48,490 nt of DNA, from NCBI RefSeq assembly GCF_018614135.1, contig NZ_JAGGOW010000109.1, forward strand, positions 1-48,490, in the 5' to 3' direction. This DNA is from Streptomyces sp. ISL-66 (GTDB lineage Bacteria; Actinomycetota; Actinomycetes; Streptomycetales; Streptomycetaceae). Under the pieces are notes generated by a model. It saw only the letters and a list, made by a program, of their open reading frames with translations. It was not told the DNA's origin and did not search any database. The position numbers and the translations under genes were made by a program. Positions 22,588 through 29,925 of the stretch are shown here, in pieces; positions within the stretch are counted from its first letter, which is position 1; every line of letters begins with the position of its first letter.

Positions 22588-25179
22588 TCAGTCCAGGACC
22601 GGGAGCAGTTCCGGCAGATGGCCGTCCGAGGCGCGGGCCGCCGCCTGGCGCTCCTCGGCGACCTCGCCGTAGAGGGTCGTACGGGCCTTCGCCGGGCGGC
22701 CCGCCGCTCGCGCCACCGCGATCAGGTCCTGGACGGACTTGTACGAGCCGTAACTCGACCCCGCCATGCGGGAGATGGTCTCCTCCATCAGCGTGCCGCC
22801 CAGGTCGTTCGCCCCCGAGCGGAGCATTTCGGCCGCGCCCTCCGAGCCCAGTTTCACCCAGCTGGTCTGGATGTTGGTGATGTGCGGGTGCAGCAGGATC
22901 CGCGCCATCGCCGTCACCGCCCGGTTGTCGCGCACCGTCGGACCGGGGCGGGCGATGCCCGCCAGGTACACGGGGGCGTTGGTGTGGATGAAGGGCAGCG
23001 TCACGAACTCCGTGAAGCCCTCCACCCCCTTCGCCCGCGCGTCCTGCTGCATGCGGGCCAGCGTGCGGAAGTGGCCGAGCCAGTGCCGGGGCTGGTCCAC
23101 GTGCCCGTACATCATCGTGGAGGAGGAGCGGATGCCCAGCTCGTGGGCGGTGGAGACCACGTCGATCCAGTCGGCCGTGGGCAGCTTCCCCTTGGTGAGG
23201 ACCCAGCGGACCTCGTCGTCCAGGATCTCCGCCGCCGTGCCCGGGATGGAGTCGAGGCCGGCCTCCTTGGCCGCCGTCAGCCAGTCGCGCACCGACATGC
23301 CGGTGCGCGTCGCGCCGTTGACCACCTCCATGGGGGAGAAGGCGTGCACGTGCATGCCGGGGACCCGGGCCTTCACCGCCCGCGCGATGTCGAAGTAGGC
23401 CGTCCCGGGCAGGTCCGGGTGGATGCCGCCCTGCATGCACACCTCGACCGCGCCCACGTCCCAGGCCTGGGCGGCCCGGTCGGCGACCTGGTCGAGGGAG
23501 AGCGTGTACGCGTCCGCGTCGGTGCGGCGCTGCGCGAAGGCGCAGAAACGACAGCCGGTGTAACAGACGTTGGTGAAGTTGATGTTGCGCGTGACGATGT
23601 AGGTGACGTCGTCGCCGACCACCGATGCGCGCAGGTCGTCCGCGATCCGGCAGAGCGCGTCCAGCGCCGGGCCGTCCGCGTGGAGCAGGGCGAGGGCCTG
23701 GTCGTCGCTGAGCCGCGTCGGGTCGTCGGCGGCCTGCGCGAGCGCCGCCCGTACGTCCGTGTCGATGCGCTCGGGAACCATCCCGGGCGCCGCCGCCTCG
23801 CGCAGGGCGTCCCAGTCGCCGTAGACGTGGTCGAAGTCCTCGCGCCGGTCGCCGGTACGGCCCTGCGTGTCGATGGTGGTGTGCAGATCGGTGCGGCCGT
23901 ACGCCGTGAAGCCCTCGTCCGGTTCCTGCCACGGTCGGCCCTCGACGGTCGCGGACTCGTTCGCGAGGCCCGTCCCGGCATCGGCAAGTGCCCGTACGTG
24001 CGGCAGCAGCCGGGGGTCCAGCCACGGTTCGCCGCGCAGCAGGAACTCCGGGTAGATCGTGAGGCGTTCGCGCAGCTCGAAGCCGGCGGCGGCGGTGCGC
24101 TCGGCCAGGTCGTCGATGTGCGGCCAGGGGCGCTCGGGGTTGACGTGGTCGGGGGTGAGCGGGGAGACCCCGCCCCAGTCGTCGATGCCGGCGCCGATGA
24201 GCAGCGCGTACTCGGCGTCGGCGAGGTTCGGCGGGGCCTGGATGCGGGCGGACGGGCCGAGGATGAGGCGGGCCACCGCGATGGCCGCGGCCAGCTCCTC
24301 CAGCTCGGCGTCGGGCATCGCGCGCATGGCCGTGTCCGGCTTGGCGCGGAAGTTCTGGACGATGAACTCCTGGATGCCGTGGTAGCTGCGCTGGATCCGG
24401 CGGAGCTCGAAGAAGGCGTCCGCGCGCTCCTCGTAGGTCTCGCCGATGCCGATCAGTACGCCGGTGGTGAAGGGGACGTTGGAGCGGCCCGCGTCCTCCA
24501 GGGCGCGCAGCCGGACGGCCGGGTCCTTGTCGGGGGAGCCGTGGTGCGGGCCGCCGGGCTCGGACCACAGGCGGGTGGCCGTGGTCTCCAGCATCATGCC
24601 CATCGACGGGGCGACGGGCTTGAGGCGCTGGAGCTCGGACCAGGTCATGACACCGGGGTTGAGGTGGGGGAGGAGACCGGTCTCCTCCAGCACGCGGATG
24701 GCCATGGCGCGGACGTAGGCGAGGGTGTCGTCGTAGCCGTGCGCGTCGAGCCACTCGCGGGCCTCGGGCCAGCGGTCCTCGGGCCGGTCGCCGAGCGTGA
24801 ACAGGGCTTCCTTGCAGCCCATGGCCGCGCCCTGGCGGGCGATGTCGAGGACCTCGTCGGGGGACAGGTACATGCCGTGCCCGGCCCGGCGGAGCTTGCC
24901 CGGGACGGTGACGAAGGTGCAGTAGTGGCACTTGTCGCGGCACAGCCGGGTGAGGGGGATGAAGACCTTGCGCGAGTACGTGATGACGCCGGGCCGGCCG
25001 GCGGCTTCGAGTCCGGAGTCCCGTACGCGGGCGGCGGAGGCGGCGAGGTCCTTCAGGGCCTCGCCGCGCGCCTGTAGGAGTACGGCCGCCTCGGTCGCGT
25101 CGAGCGCGACGCCGTCGCGGGCGCGGCGGAGCGCGCGGCGCATCGAGTTCTCGGTCGGAGCGTCACTCGGAGTGGTCAT
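22588..25179 (-). CDS. fbiC: FO synthase, fused CofG/CofH
   Basis: An 863-residue two-domain radical SAM enzyme that makes 7,8-didemethyl-8-hydroxy-5-deazariboflavin (FO), the chromophore of F420, from tyrosine and the riboflavin precursor 5-amino-6-ribitylamino-uracil. The CofG half has CRDKCHYC (Cys80, Cys84, Cys87); the CofH half has CYTGCRFCAF at ~539-548. Both are CX3CX2C [4Fe-4S]/SAM sites. Other landmarks are SMGMMLETT, GIGETYEERADAFFELR (CofG) and VEVCMQGGIHPDLPGTAYFD (CofH). Length is normal for actinobacterial FbiC. It lies 40 bp downstream of an SDR gene on the same strand. Three LLM enzymes and a DDN-like protein in this window are likely users of the product. Confidence 0.97.
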   Translation of the reverse strand: MTTPSDAPTENSMRRALRRARDGVALDATEAAVLLQARGEALKDLAASAARVRDSGLEAAGRPGVITYSRKVFIPLTRLCRDKCHYCTFVTVPGKLRRAGHGMYLSPDEVLDIARQGAAMGCKEALFTLGDRPEDRWPEAREWLDAHGYDDTLAYVRAMAIRVLEETGLLPHLNPGVMTWSELQRLKPVAPSMGMMLETTATRLWSEPGGPHHGSPDKDPAVRLRALEDAGRSNVPFTTGVLIGIGETYEERADAFFELRRIQRSYHGIQEFIVQNFRAKPDTAMRAMPDAELEELAAAIAVARLILGPSARIQAPPNLADAEYALLIGAGIDDWGGVSPLTPDHVNPERPWPHIDDLAERTAAAGFELRERLTIYPEFLLRGEPWLDPRLLPHVRALADAGTGLANESATVEGRPWQEPDEGFTAYGRTDLHTTIDTQGRTGDRREDFDHVYGDWDALREAAAPGMVPERIDTDVRAALAQAADDPTRLSDDQALALLHADGPALDALCRIADDLRASVVGDDVTYIVTRNINFTNVCYTGCRFCAFAQRRTDADAYTLSLDQVADRAAQAWDVGAVEVCMQGGIHPDLPGTAYFDIARAVKARVPGMHVHAFSPMEVVNGATRTGMSVRDWLTAAKEAGLDSIPGTAAEILDDEVRWVLTKGKLPTADWIDVVSTAHELGIRSSSTMMYGHVDQPRHWLGHFRTLARMQQDARAKGVEGFTEFVTLPFIHTNAPVYLAGIARPGPTVRDNRAVTAMARILLHPHITNIQTSWVKLGSEGAAEMLRSGANDLGGTLMEETISRMAGSSYGSYKSVQDLIAVARAAGRPAKARTTLYGEVAEERQAAARASDGHLPELLPVLD

Positions 25180-25219
25180 GGGCCGAGCATACGATCCGCT
25201 CGAAGGGGGGTGGGCGGGC

Positions 25220-26005
25220 TCATCGCATCAGCTCACCGGCGTTGACCAGCAGGGACTGGCCGGTTATCGCCCGCGCCCGGTCGGAGGCGAGGAAGGCGGC
25301 GGCGTCGGCGACGTCCCCGTCAGTGGCCAGGTCGGGCAGTGCCATGCGGTCGGTGAGCCGGGCGTGGACCTCGGCTTCGGGGACGCCTTCGGTGTGCGCG
25401 GTGAAGGTGACGAAGGCCTGGACGGGCGGGCCCCACATCCAGCCGGGGAGCACGGTGTTCACGCGGATGCGGTAGGGGCCGAGCTCGCGGGCCATGGAGT
25501 ACATGGCGGAGGTCAGGGCGCCCTTGGAGGCGGCGTACGCGGCCTGCCGCACCTCGTTGGGGGCGGCGATGGCGGACTGGGTGCCGATGATGACGACGGA
25601 GCCACCGGTCCGCTTGAGCGCGGGCAGGCAGGCGCGGGTCATCCGCAGCGTGCCGAGCAGGTTGACGTCGAGGATCTGCTGCCAGGTGCCGAAGTCGGCG
25701 TCTTCGAGGCCGCCGAAGGAGGAGTCCCAGGCGGCGACGTGGACGACGGCGTCGACGCCGCCGAAACGCTCCTGGGCGAGGGCGGCGAGGGCCTCGCACT
25801 GGCGTTCGTCGGAGATGTCGGTCGGCAGGTACGCGGTGTGCGTGCCGTCGGGGTCGATCTCGGCGGCGGCCTTGGCGAGGTTGGCCTCGGTCCGCGCGCC
25901 GAGCACGGCGTTGCCGCCGTCGCGGACGACGGTGGCGGCGACCTGGTGGCCGAGGCCGGCCCCCACGCCGGAGACGATGACGGTCTTCCCTTGCAGCAGC
26001 GGCAT
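25220..26005 (-). CDS. SDR family oxidoreductase, putative operator regulon member
   Basis: A 261-residue short-chain dehydrogenase with SGVGAGLGH (12-20) as cofactor loop, catalytic Ser144, Tyr157 and Lys161 in YAASK, and the C-terminal ITGQSLLVNAGE. The usual NNAG is replaced by HVAAWD at ~89-94, so it is a divergent member. The palindrome at 26042-26056, identical in pattern to those in the 984-7462 cluster, lies 37 bp upstream, and TATAGG follows it. This suggests control with the distant cluster. It is followed by fbiC after 40 bp, so read-through could link F420 synthesis to the same signal. Confidence 0.9.
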   Translation of the reverse strand: MPLLQGKTVIVSGVGAGLGHQVAATVVRDGGNAVLGARTEANLAKAAAEIDPDGTHTAYLPTDISDERQCEALAALAQERFGGVDAVVHVAAWDSSFGGLEDADFGTWQQILDVNLLGTLRMTRACLPALKRTGGSVVIIGTQSAIAAPNEVRQAAYAASKGALTSAMYSMARELGPYRIRVNTVLPGWMWGPPVQAFVTFTAHTEGVPEAEVHARLTDRMALPDLATDGDVADAAAFLASDRARAITGQSLLVNAGELMR

Positions 26006-26041
26006 GGCGGGGGCCTCCTGGGGCGGGGCGGTGACCTATAT

Positions 26042-26056
26042 CTGACGGGGCGTCAG
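26042..26056. promoter_or_regulatory. Operator copy CTGACG-GGG-CGTCAG
   Basis: Perfect arms, located between the SDR (minus) and the hypothetical gene at 26402 (plus). It is 37 bp from the SDR start and overlaps its likely promoter. Confidence 0.7.
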
Positions 26057-26401
26057 GCTACGGCGCGGGGCGTGGTGAGGGAAGGGGCGGGATCCGTCCG
26101 ACCGCCGGGCCCGTGCCGTGCCGGGGCCGTGCCGTGCCGGGACCGTGCCGTGCCGTGCCGGGCCCGTGCCGTGCCAGTGCCTGCGCGGCGCCGTTGCCGG
26201 GGGCCAGCCCCCGGACCCCCGCGCCTCAAATGCCGGCGGGGCTGGATTCGCCGGCGTCGTCCGCGTGCCAGGCGGAGCGATTTGCCCGGCGTCGTCCGCG
26301 CGCTGGGCGGGGCTGGATTGCCCAGCGCCGTGCCCGCGTGCGGCAACGGTGCCACTGCCGGGGTCTCGCCATCTGGCGTGCTATCAGCTAGACCGTCTTC
26401 C
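26057..26401. repeat. Repeat-rich intergenic region, with dispersed repeat copy 2
   Basis: At 26108-26180 the units CCGTG and CCGGG alternate as CCGTGCCGTGCCGGG-type tandem repeats. At about 26187-26252 lies the reverse complement of the 4103-4157 element (CCCCCGGACCCCCGCGCCTC ... GCCGGCGGGGCTGGAT), followed to ~26330 by two further partial GGCGGGGCTGGAT-like copies. No gene is supported. Confidence 0.65.
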
Positions 26402-27250
26402 ATGACAGCAGCAGACGAGCGCGACACCCGCGCCGACGACTACGCCGAGCTCGCCGCGGTCGGCCCCTACGGGGTCCGCCCCGGCCACGCGCTGATCACC
26501 ATGGTCGAGCCGCACGCCGGGCACGAGTTCGCGTACAACCGCTGGTACGAGGACGACCACTACTACGCCGGGGCCATGGCGATGCCGTGGATGTACGCCG
26601 GCCGTCGCTGGGTCGCCACCCGCGAGCTCCAGGAGCTGCGCTACCCCGAGAAGTCGGCCGTCGCGCAGCCCGTCACGGCCGGGTGTTACCTCTCCACGTA
26701 CTGGGTCACCGAGGGCCGCTACGACGAGCACATGAAGTGGACCGTCGGCATCAACAAGCGCCTGAACCGCGACGGCCGGGTCTACCAGGACCGCACGCAC
26801 GTCTTCACCGCGTTCCAGGACCACGAGGTCACCGTCTACCGCGACGGCGCCGCCGGCCCCCGCGACTTCCACGCCCTCGACCACCCCTACGGCGGGCTCG
26901 TGCTCCAGGTCGTCGACGCGGAGGGGCCCGAACGGCGGGCCGAGCTGCTGGAGTGGTTGCGCTCGCGGGCCCTGCCGGAGCGGCTGGCCGGCTCCCCGGC
27001 CGCCATGGTCACGGTCTTCCGGCCGACGCCGCTGCCGGGCGACCGGATGACGTACGTGAAGCAGGTGGAGGGGGTCGACACGCGGCTGACCCTGCTGTGG
27101 TTCCTGGAGGCCGATCCGCGCGACTGCTGGGACCGCTTCCAGGGGCTCGACGCGGAGGTCGCGGAGACGGGGCTGGGGCGGGTGGAGCTGGTGGCGCCGT
27201 TCGTCCCGACGGTGCCGGGGACCGACCGGTACGTCGACCAGCTGCGGTAG
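26402..27250 (+). CDS. Hypothetical protein with dimeric alpha/beta-barrel-like halves
   Basis: A 282-residue protein. The first half contains HEFAYNRWYEDDHYYAGAMA and MPWMYAGRRWVA, resembling EthD/dimeric alpha-beta-barrel proteins (F-N-x-W-Y-x-x-x-H). The second half repeats the strand-helix pattern (GGLVLQVVDAEGPERRAELL, then LTLLWFLEADPRDCW). No catalytic residues can be assigned. A TAGACC box seven bases before the ATG and the absence of a Shine-Dalgarno suggest a leaderless mRNA. It is divergent from the operator-controlled SDR, with that operator 346 bp upstream, and is a likely partner in the same process. Confidence 0.7.
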   Translation: MTAADERDTRADDYAELAAVGPYGVRPGHALITMVEPHAGHEFAYNRWYEDDHYYAGAMAMPWMYAGRRWVATRELQELRYPEKSAVAQPVTAGCYLSTYWVTEGRYDEHMKWTVGINKRLNRDGRVYQDRTHVFTAFQDHEVTVYRDGAAGPRDFHALDHPYGGLVLQVVDAEGPERRAELLEWLRSRALPERLAGSPAAMVTVFRPTPLPGDRMTYVKQVEGVDTRLTLLWFLEADPRDCWDRFQGLDAEVAETGLGRVELVAPFVPTVPGTDRYVDQLR

Positions 27251-27258
27251 CCGGACAT

Positions 27259-27276
27259 GGCCGAGCCCCCTCGGCC
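27259..27276 (+). terminator. Hairpin GGCCGAG-CCCC-CTCGGCC
   Basis: Perfect 7-bp stem with a 4-nt loop, eight bases after the stop of the 26402 gene. Confidence 0.6.
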
Positions 27277-27381
27277 AGGACGGCGGGCCAGTCGAGAGGG
27301 CTCCAGTCAGTGCTGCGGTGGTGCTGTTCGTGCTGTTGGCGCTGTACTCGTGTCGGCCGGCTGGGGTGTGCGCCTCGATGT

Positions 27382-27591
27382 TCAGACGAGGCGTCCCAGC
27401 CGGCCCTCGGTCACATCGGCGACGAAGGAGGTCCAGGAGCCGGGCGCGAAGGTGAGCGACGGGCCGTCCTGCACCTTCGAGTCGCGGACGGCGATGGCCT
27501 CCACGAGGGGGGACCTGACTTCGACGCAAGCGCCGTTGGCAGAGTAGGAGGACTTGGTCCAGATTTCCGTGGCGCCCTGACGAATAGCCAT
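27382..27591 (-). CDS. DUF397 domain protein
   Basis: A 69-residue protein of the usual single-motif form: IWTKSSYSANGACVEVRSP, then AIAVRDSKVQDGPSLTFAPG and SWTSFVADV. GGAGAGA precedes the ATG at 27591; a longer frame to 27717 is not supported. It lies downstream of the XRE/DUF5753 gene (27799-28683) on the same strand with a 207-bp gap. This is the second DUF397/regulator pair in the window, and it has no HATPase neighbour. Confidence 0.9.
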   Translation of the reverse strand: MAIRQGATEIWTKSSYSANGACVEVRSPLVEAIAVRDSKVQDGPSLTFAPGSWTSFVADVTEGRLGRLV

Positions 27592-27798
27592 GTTTCTCTC
27601 CGGTTCAGCGAGTAGTTCCGGTGTCTGCCGGCCATTGCTCCTGCCGACGTGATCGACGCTACCCGCAGCGCCCCATCGGTGATGGGGGCGTTCACCCGAC
27701 CGAGTGGCATATTCCATTCAGGTCTTCTGCGGCCGGGGAGTGACGGTGTACCGTACCGGCCTTCCGCGGAAGGGGACCTCGATTTCCCTTGCTCCTGC

Positions 27799-28683
27799 CT
27801 ACTTTTTCTTGCCCGCGAACTCCTCGATGATCCCCGTGATGAACTGCCTGGTCTGGTCCACATTGAGGGCCTGCGCCCGCAGATGTTCGTACATCACGCT
27901 GTATTTCTGAACATCATTGGCCTTTTCCAGGTACAGATCGCTCGTCACGCCCTCGATGTAGACGACGGTCGAGTCGGAGGCGTCCGGGAATTCCAAAATG
28001 GCGTACTGGCCGTTGACCCCCGGGTGGGCGCCCACCGCGAACGGCATCACCTGCACCGTCACGTGCGGCTTCTCCGATTGCTCTATCAAGTACTCCAGCT
28101 GCCGGACCATCAACTGGGGATCCCCCACGTGCCGCTGGAGGGCGGCCTGGTCGATGACCGCCCACAGGCGCAGCGGCCCGAGCTCGGGGTTGTTGTTGTC
28201 GGTCTCGGAGAGCCGCTTCTGGCGGTGCATCCGGACCTGGACGCGCTTGTCCACGTCGGCCGGAGCGGTCTCCGGCCACGCGCCGCGGACGAGTGCCTGG
28301 GCGTACTCCGGGGTCTGGAGCAGGCCCGGGATCACCAGGGGCTCGTAGGTGCGCAGGCTGGCCGCGTCGGTCTCCAGGCCGATGTAGACGCTGTACGGGA
28401 TGTCGCCGAAGGCGTGCCACCAGCCCTGCTGACGGGAGTCCTTGGCCATCTGCATGAGGGAGTCGACGAGCCGCCGGTCCTCGACCTCGTAGACGTCGCA
28501 CAGATCGCGGACGTCGCGCTGACTGATGGAACGACGGCCGTTCTCCAGCCTGCTGATCTTCGACTGGGAGACGAGCAGGCGCTCGGCGACCTGCTCGGCC
28601 GTCATGCCCTTGTCCTCGCGGAGCTTGCGCAACTCCATGCCCAGTCGGCGGCGTCGGACGGTGGGATTGACATTGGACGCCAC
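27799..28683 (-). CDS. XRE/DUF5753 transcriptional regulator
   Basis: A 294-residue WhiJ/BldB-associated type regulator. The helix-turn-helix spans ~10-65 (LGMELRKLREDKGMTAEQVA ... VSQSKISRLENGRRSISQRD). The DUF5753 domain follows, with LRTYEPLVIPGLLQTPEYAQ, LWAVIDQAALQRHVGDPQLM and KPHVTVQVMPFAVGAH. GTG at 28683 is preceded by GGAGG ten bases upstream; the open frame continues further upstream only through repeats. It ends in FAGKKK. Probably acts with the DUF397 protein downstream in developmental or secondary-metabolism control (family knowledge). Confidence 0.9.
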   Translation of the reverse strand: MASNVNPTVRRRRLGMELRKLREDKGMTAEQVAERLLVSQSKISRLENGRRSISQRDVRDLCDVYEVEDRRLVDSLMQMAKDSRQQGWWHAFGDIPYSVYIGLETDAASLRTYEPLVIPGLLQTPEYAQALVRGAWPETAPADVDKRVQVRMHRQKRLSETDNNNPELGPLRLWAVIDQAALQRHVGDPQLMVRQLEYLIEQSEKPHVTVQVMPFAVGAHPGVNGQYAILEFPDASDSTVVYIEGVTSDLYLEKANDVQKYSVMYEHLRAQALNVDQTRQFITGIIEEFAGKKK

Positions 28684-28825
28684 GTGAACGGCACCTCCGC
28701 CTTCTTCTGTTGCTGTCTCTCTGCGTGTCTGATGGTGAGCAGACTGCCACCGAAACATGCGGCCGCGCTGGGGAACGGTCCGGAACGGGCACGCGACCGG
28801 GCCCCGGCCGGGACGCGAACGCGAA

Positions 28826-28871
28826 CGCGCGGGGTGGCGGGGCCGGTGGACCGGCCCCGCCACCCCGCGCG
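28826..28871 (-). terminator. Perfect 22-bp inverted repeat
   Basis: Two 22-bp perfectly complementary arms (28826-28847 and 28850-28871) meet at a GG centre. It lies downstream of the GPP34 gene on its strand and upstream of the XRE gene. It probably acts as a strong terminator, but could also form a cruciform. Confidence 0.65.
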
Positions 28872-28926
28872 CCGGCGGCTCCCGGACCGGGTCCTGGGGA
28901 CGTCGGTCACGGTGGTGGCGTTACGT

Positions 28927-28961
28927 GTGCTGCGTGCTGCGTGCTGCGTGCTGCGTGCTGC
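28927..28961 (+). repeat. Five copies of GTGCTGC
   Basis: Perfect 7-bp tandem repeats in the gap between the XRE and GPP34 genes (28684-29000), a likely variable-number site. That gap contains no gene. Confidence 0.85.
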
Positions 28962-29000
28962 GGTGCTTCGGTGCTGAGCGCTGCGTGTCCCGCCGGTGGA

Positions 29001-29738
29001 TCAGTGCGCGGCCGCGCGGGCCATCGCACCCGTCCGGCGCGGCTGCAGCGGAACGGCTGCCGTCGCGGCCCGGGCGGCCGGCTGGGCCGGTGCCCGGTCA
29101 CGGCGCGGCTGTACCGCCACACCGTTCTGGACGTCCATGACGGCGTGCGCCACCAGTCCGCCCATCGGGTCGTGCCGGATCAGATCCCGCAGCCGGGATC
29201 TGGACGACCGCCCCTCGTTGCCGGGGTACAGGTGCTTGCCGAGTCCGACCGCGTGGGCCAGTGCGGCAAGCGCCGCGGTCCGCGGGTCCGGTGGTACACC
29301 GGTGCGGATCGCACTGTCCAGCCGGGCACGGATCTCCCGGCTGATCGCCGTATCGGTCGCTTGGTAGCGAGTCGTCGGCAGCACCCCGCACATCTGGCCC
29401 GCGACGGCACTGACCATGCCGCAACGCTCCAAGTGGGCGAGGTACACCTGGCGGAGCCCCAGTCGGGGTCCGCCGATCCAGTGGACCGCCCGAACCGGAC
29501 TGCCACGCCTGCGCAGCAGCTCCAGTGCGGAGTCCAGAGTCGGATCTCCTGTCGGCCGTGGCATCACCACGGCGATACGATCCCCATCAGGGGCTATCCG
29601 TCCTGCCAGAGCCAGCTCCACTAGCTGTGCCCCGGCCAGGCCGAGGTCGAGCGACTGCGGCTGCGCCGTGGTACCCGTGGTCGGGTCCAAGGCGAGCAGC
29701 AGAAGCTCCTCCGGAATTGTTCTGCGGCTCCTGCCCAT
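29001..29738 (-). CDS. GPP34 (GOLPH3/VPS74-like) family protein
   Basis: A 245-residue protein with the GPP34 pattern: LPEELLLLALDP-like start (RRTIPEELLLLALDPTTG), AGAQLVELALAGRIAPDGDR, the LERCGMVSAVAG segment and a late ALAALAHAVGLGKHLYPGNE. The eukaryotic relatives bind phosphatidylinositol-4-phosphate at Golgi membranes; Streptomyces carries many bacterial paralogues whose role is not settled. The last ~40 residues are a basic, Ala/Arg-rich tail. It is divergent from the DD-carboxypeptidase gene across 187 bp. Confidence 0.88.
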   Translation of the reverse strand: MGRSRRTIPEELLLLALDPTTGTTAQPQSLDLGLAGAQLVELALAGRIAPDGDRIAVVMPRPTGDPTLDSALELLRRRGSPVRAVHWIGGPRLGLRQVYLAHLERCGMVSAVAGQMCGVLPTTRYQATDTAISREIRARLDSAIRTGVPPDPRTAALAALAHAVGLGKHLYPGNEGRSSRSRLRDLIRHDPMGGLVAHAVMDVQNGVAVQPRRDRAPAQPAARAATAAVPLQPRRTGAMARAAAH

Positions 29739-29925
29739 CCATGCCTCCCCGCGTGGATGAGTGACAGGGTGACGCCTCTCACATTCATCTGTCGAGAGCG
29801 CCTGACCGCTTTGCGGGGGAACCGTCAGCTATGTCGTTCTCGTCTAGCACGGGGGCGATGCCCCCTAGACGGGACACTGTTAGACATTCGGACAGCCGGA
29901 CGTGGTGGCGATCGAGGAGGAACTG

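Noticed and set aside
22436..25077. Very long open frames on both strands across the FO synthase gene
   Set aside because: They are out-of-frame shadows; only the frame with the two CX3CX2C sites encodes a known protein.
29817..29834. Possible fifth regulon operator near AACCGTCAGCTATG
   Set aside because: Only the right arm CGTCAG is present; no CTGACG partner at the right spacing.
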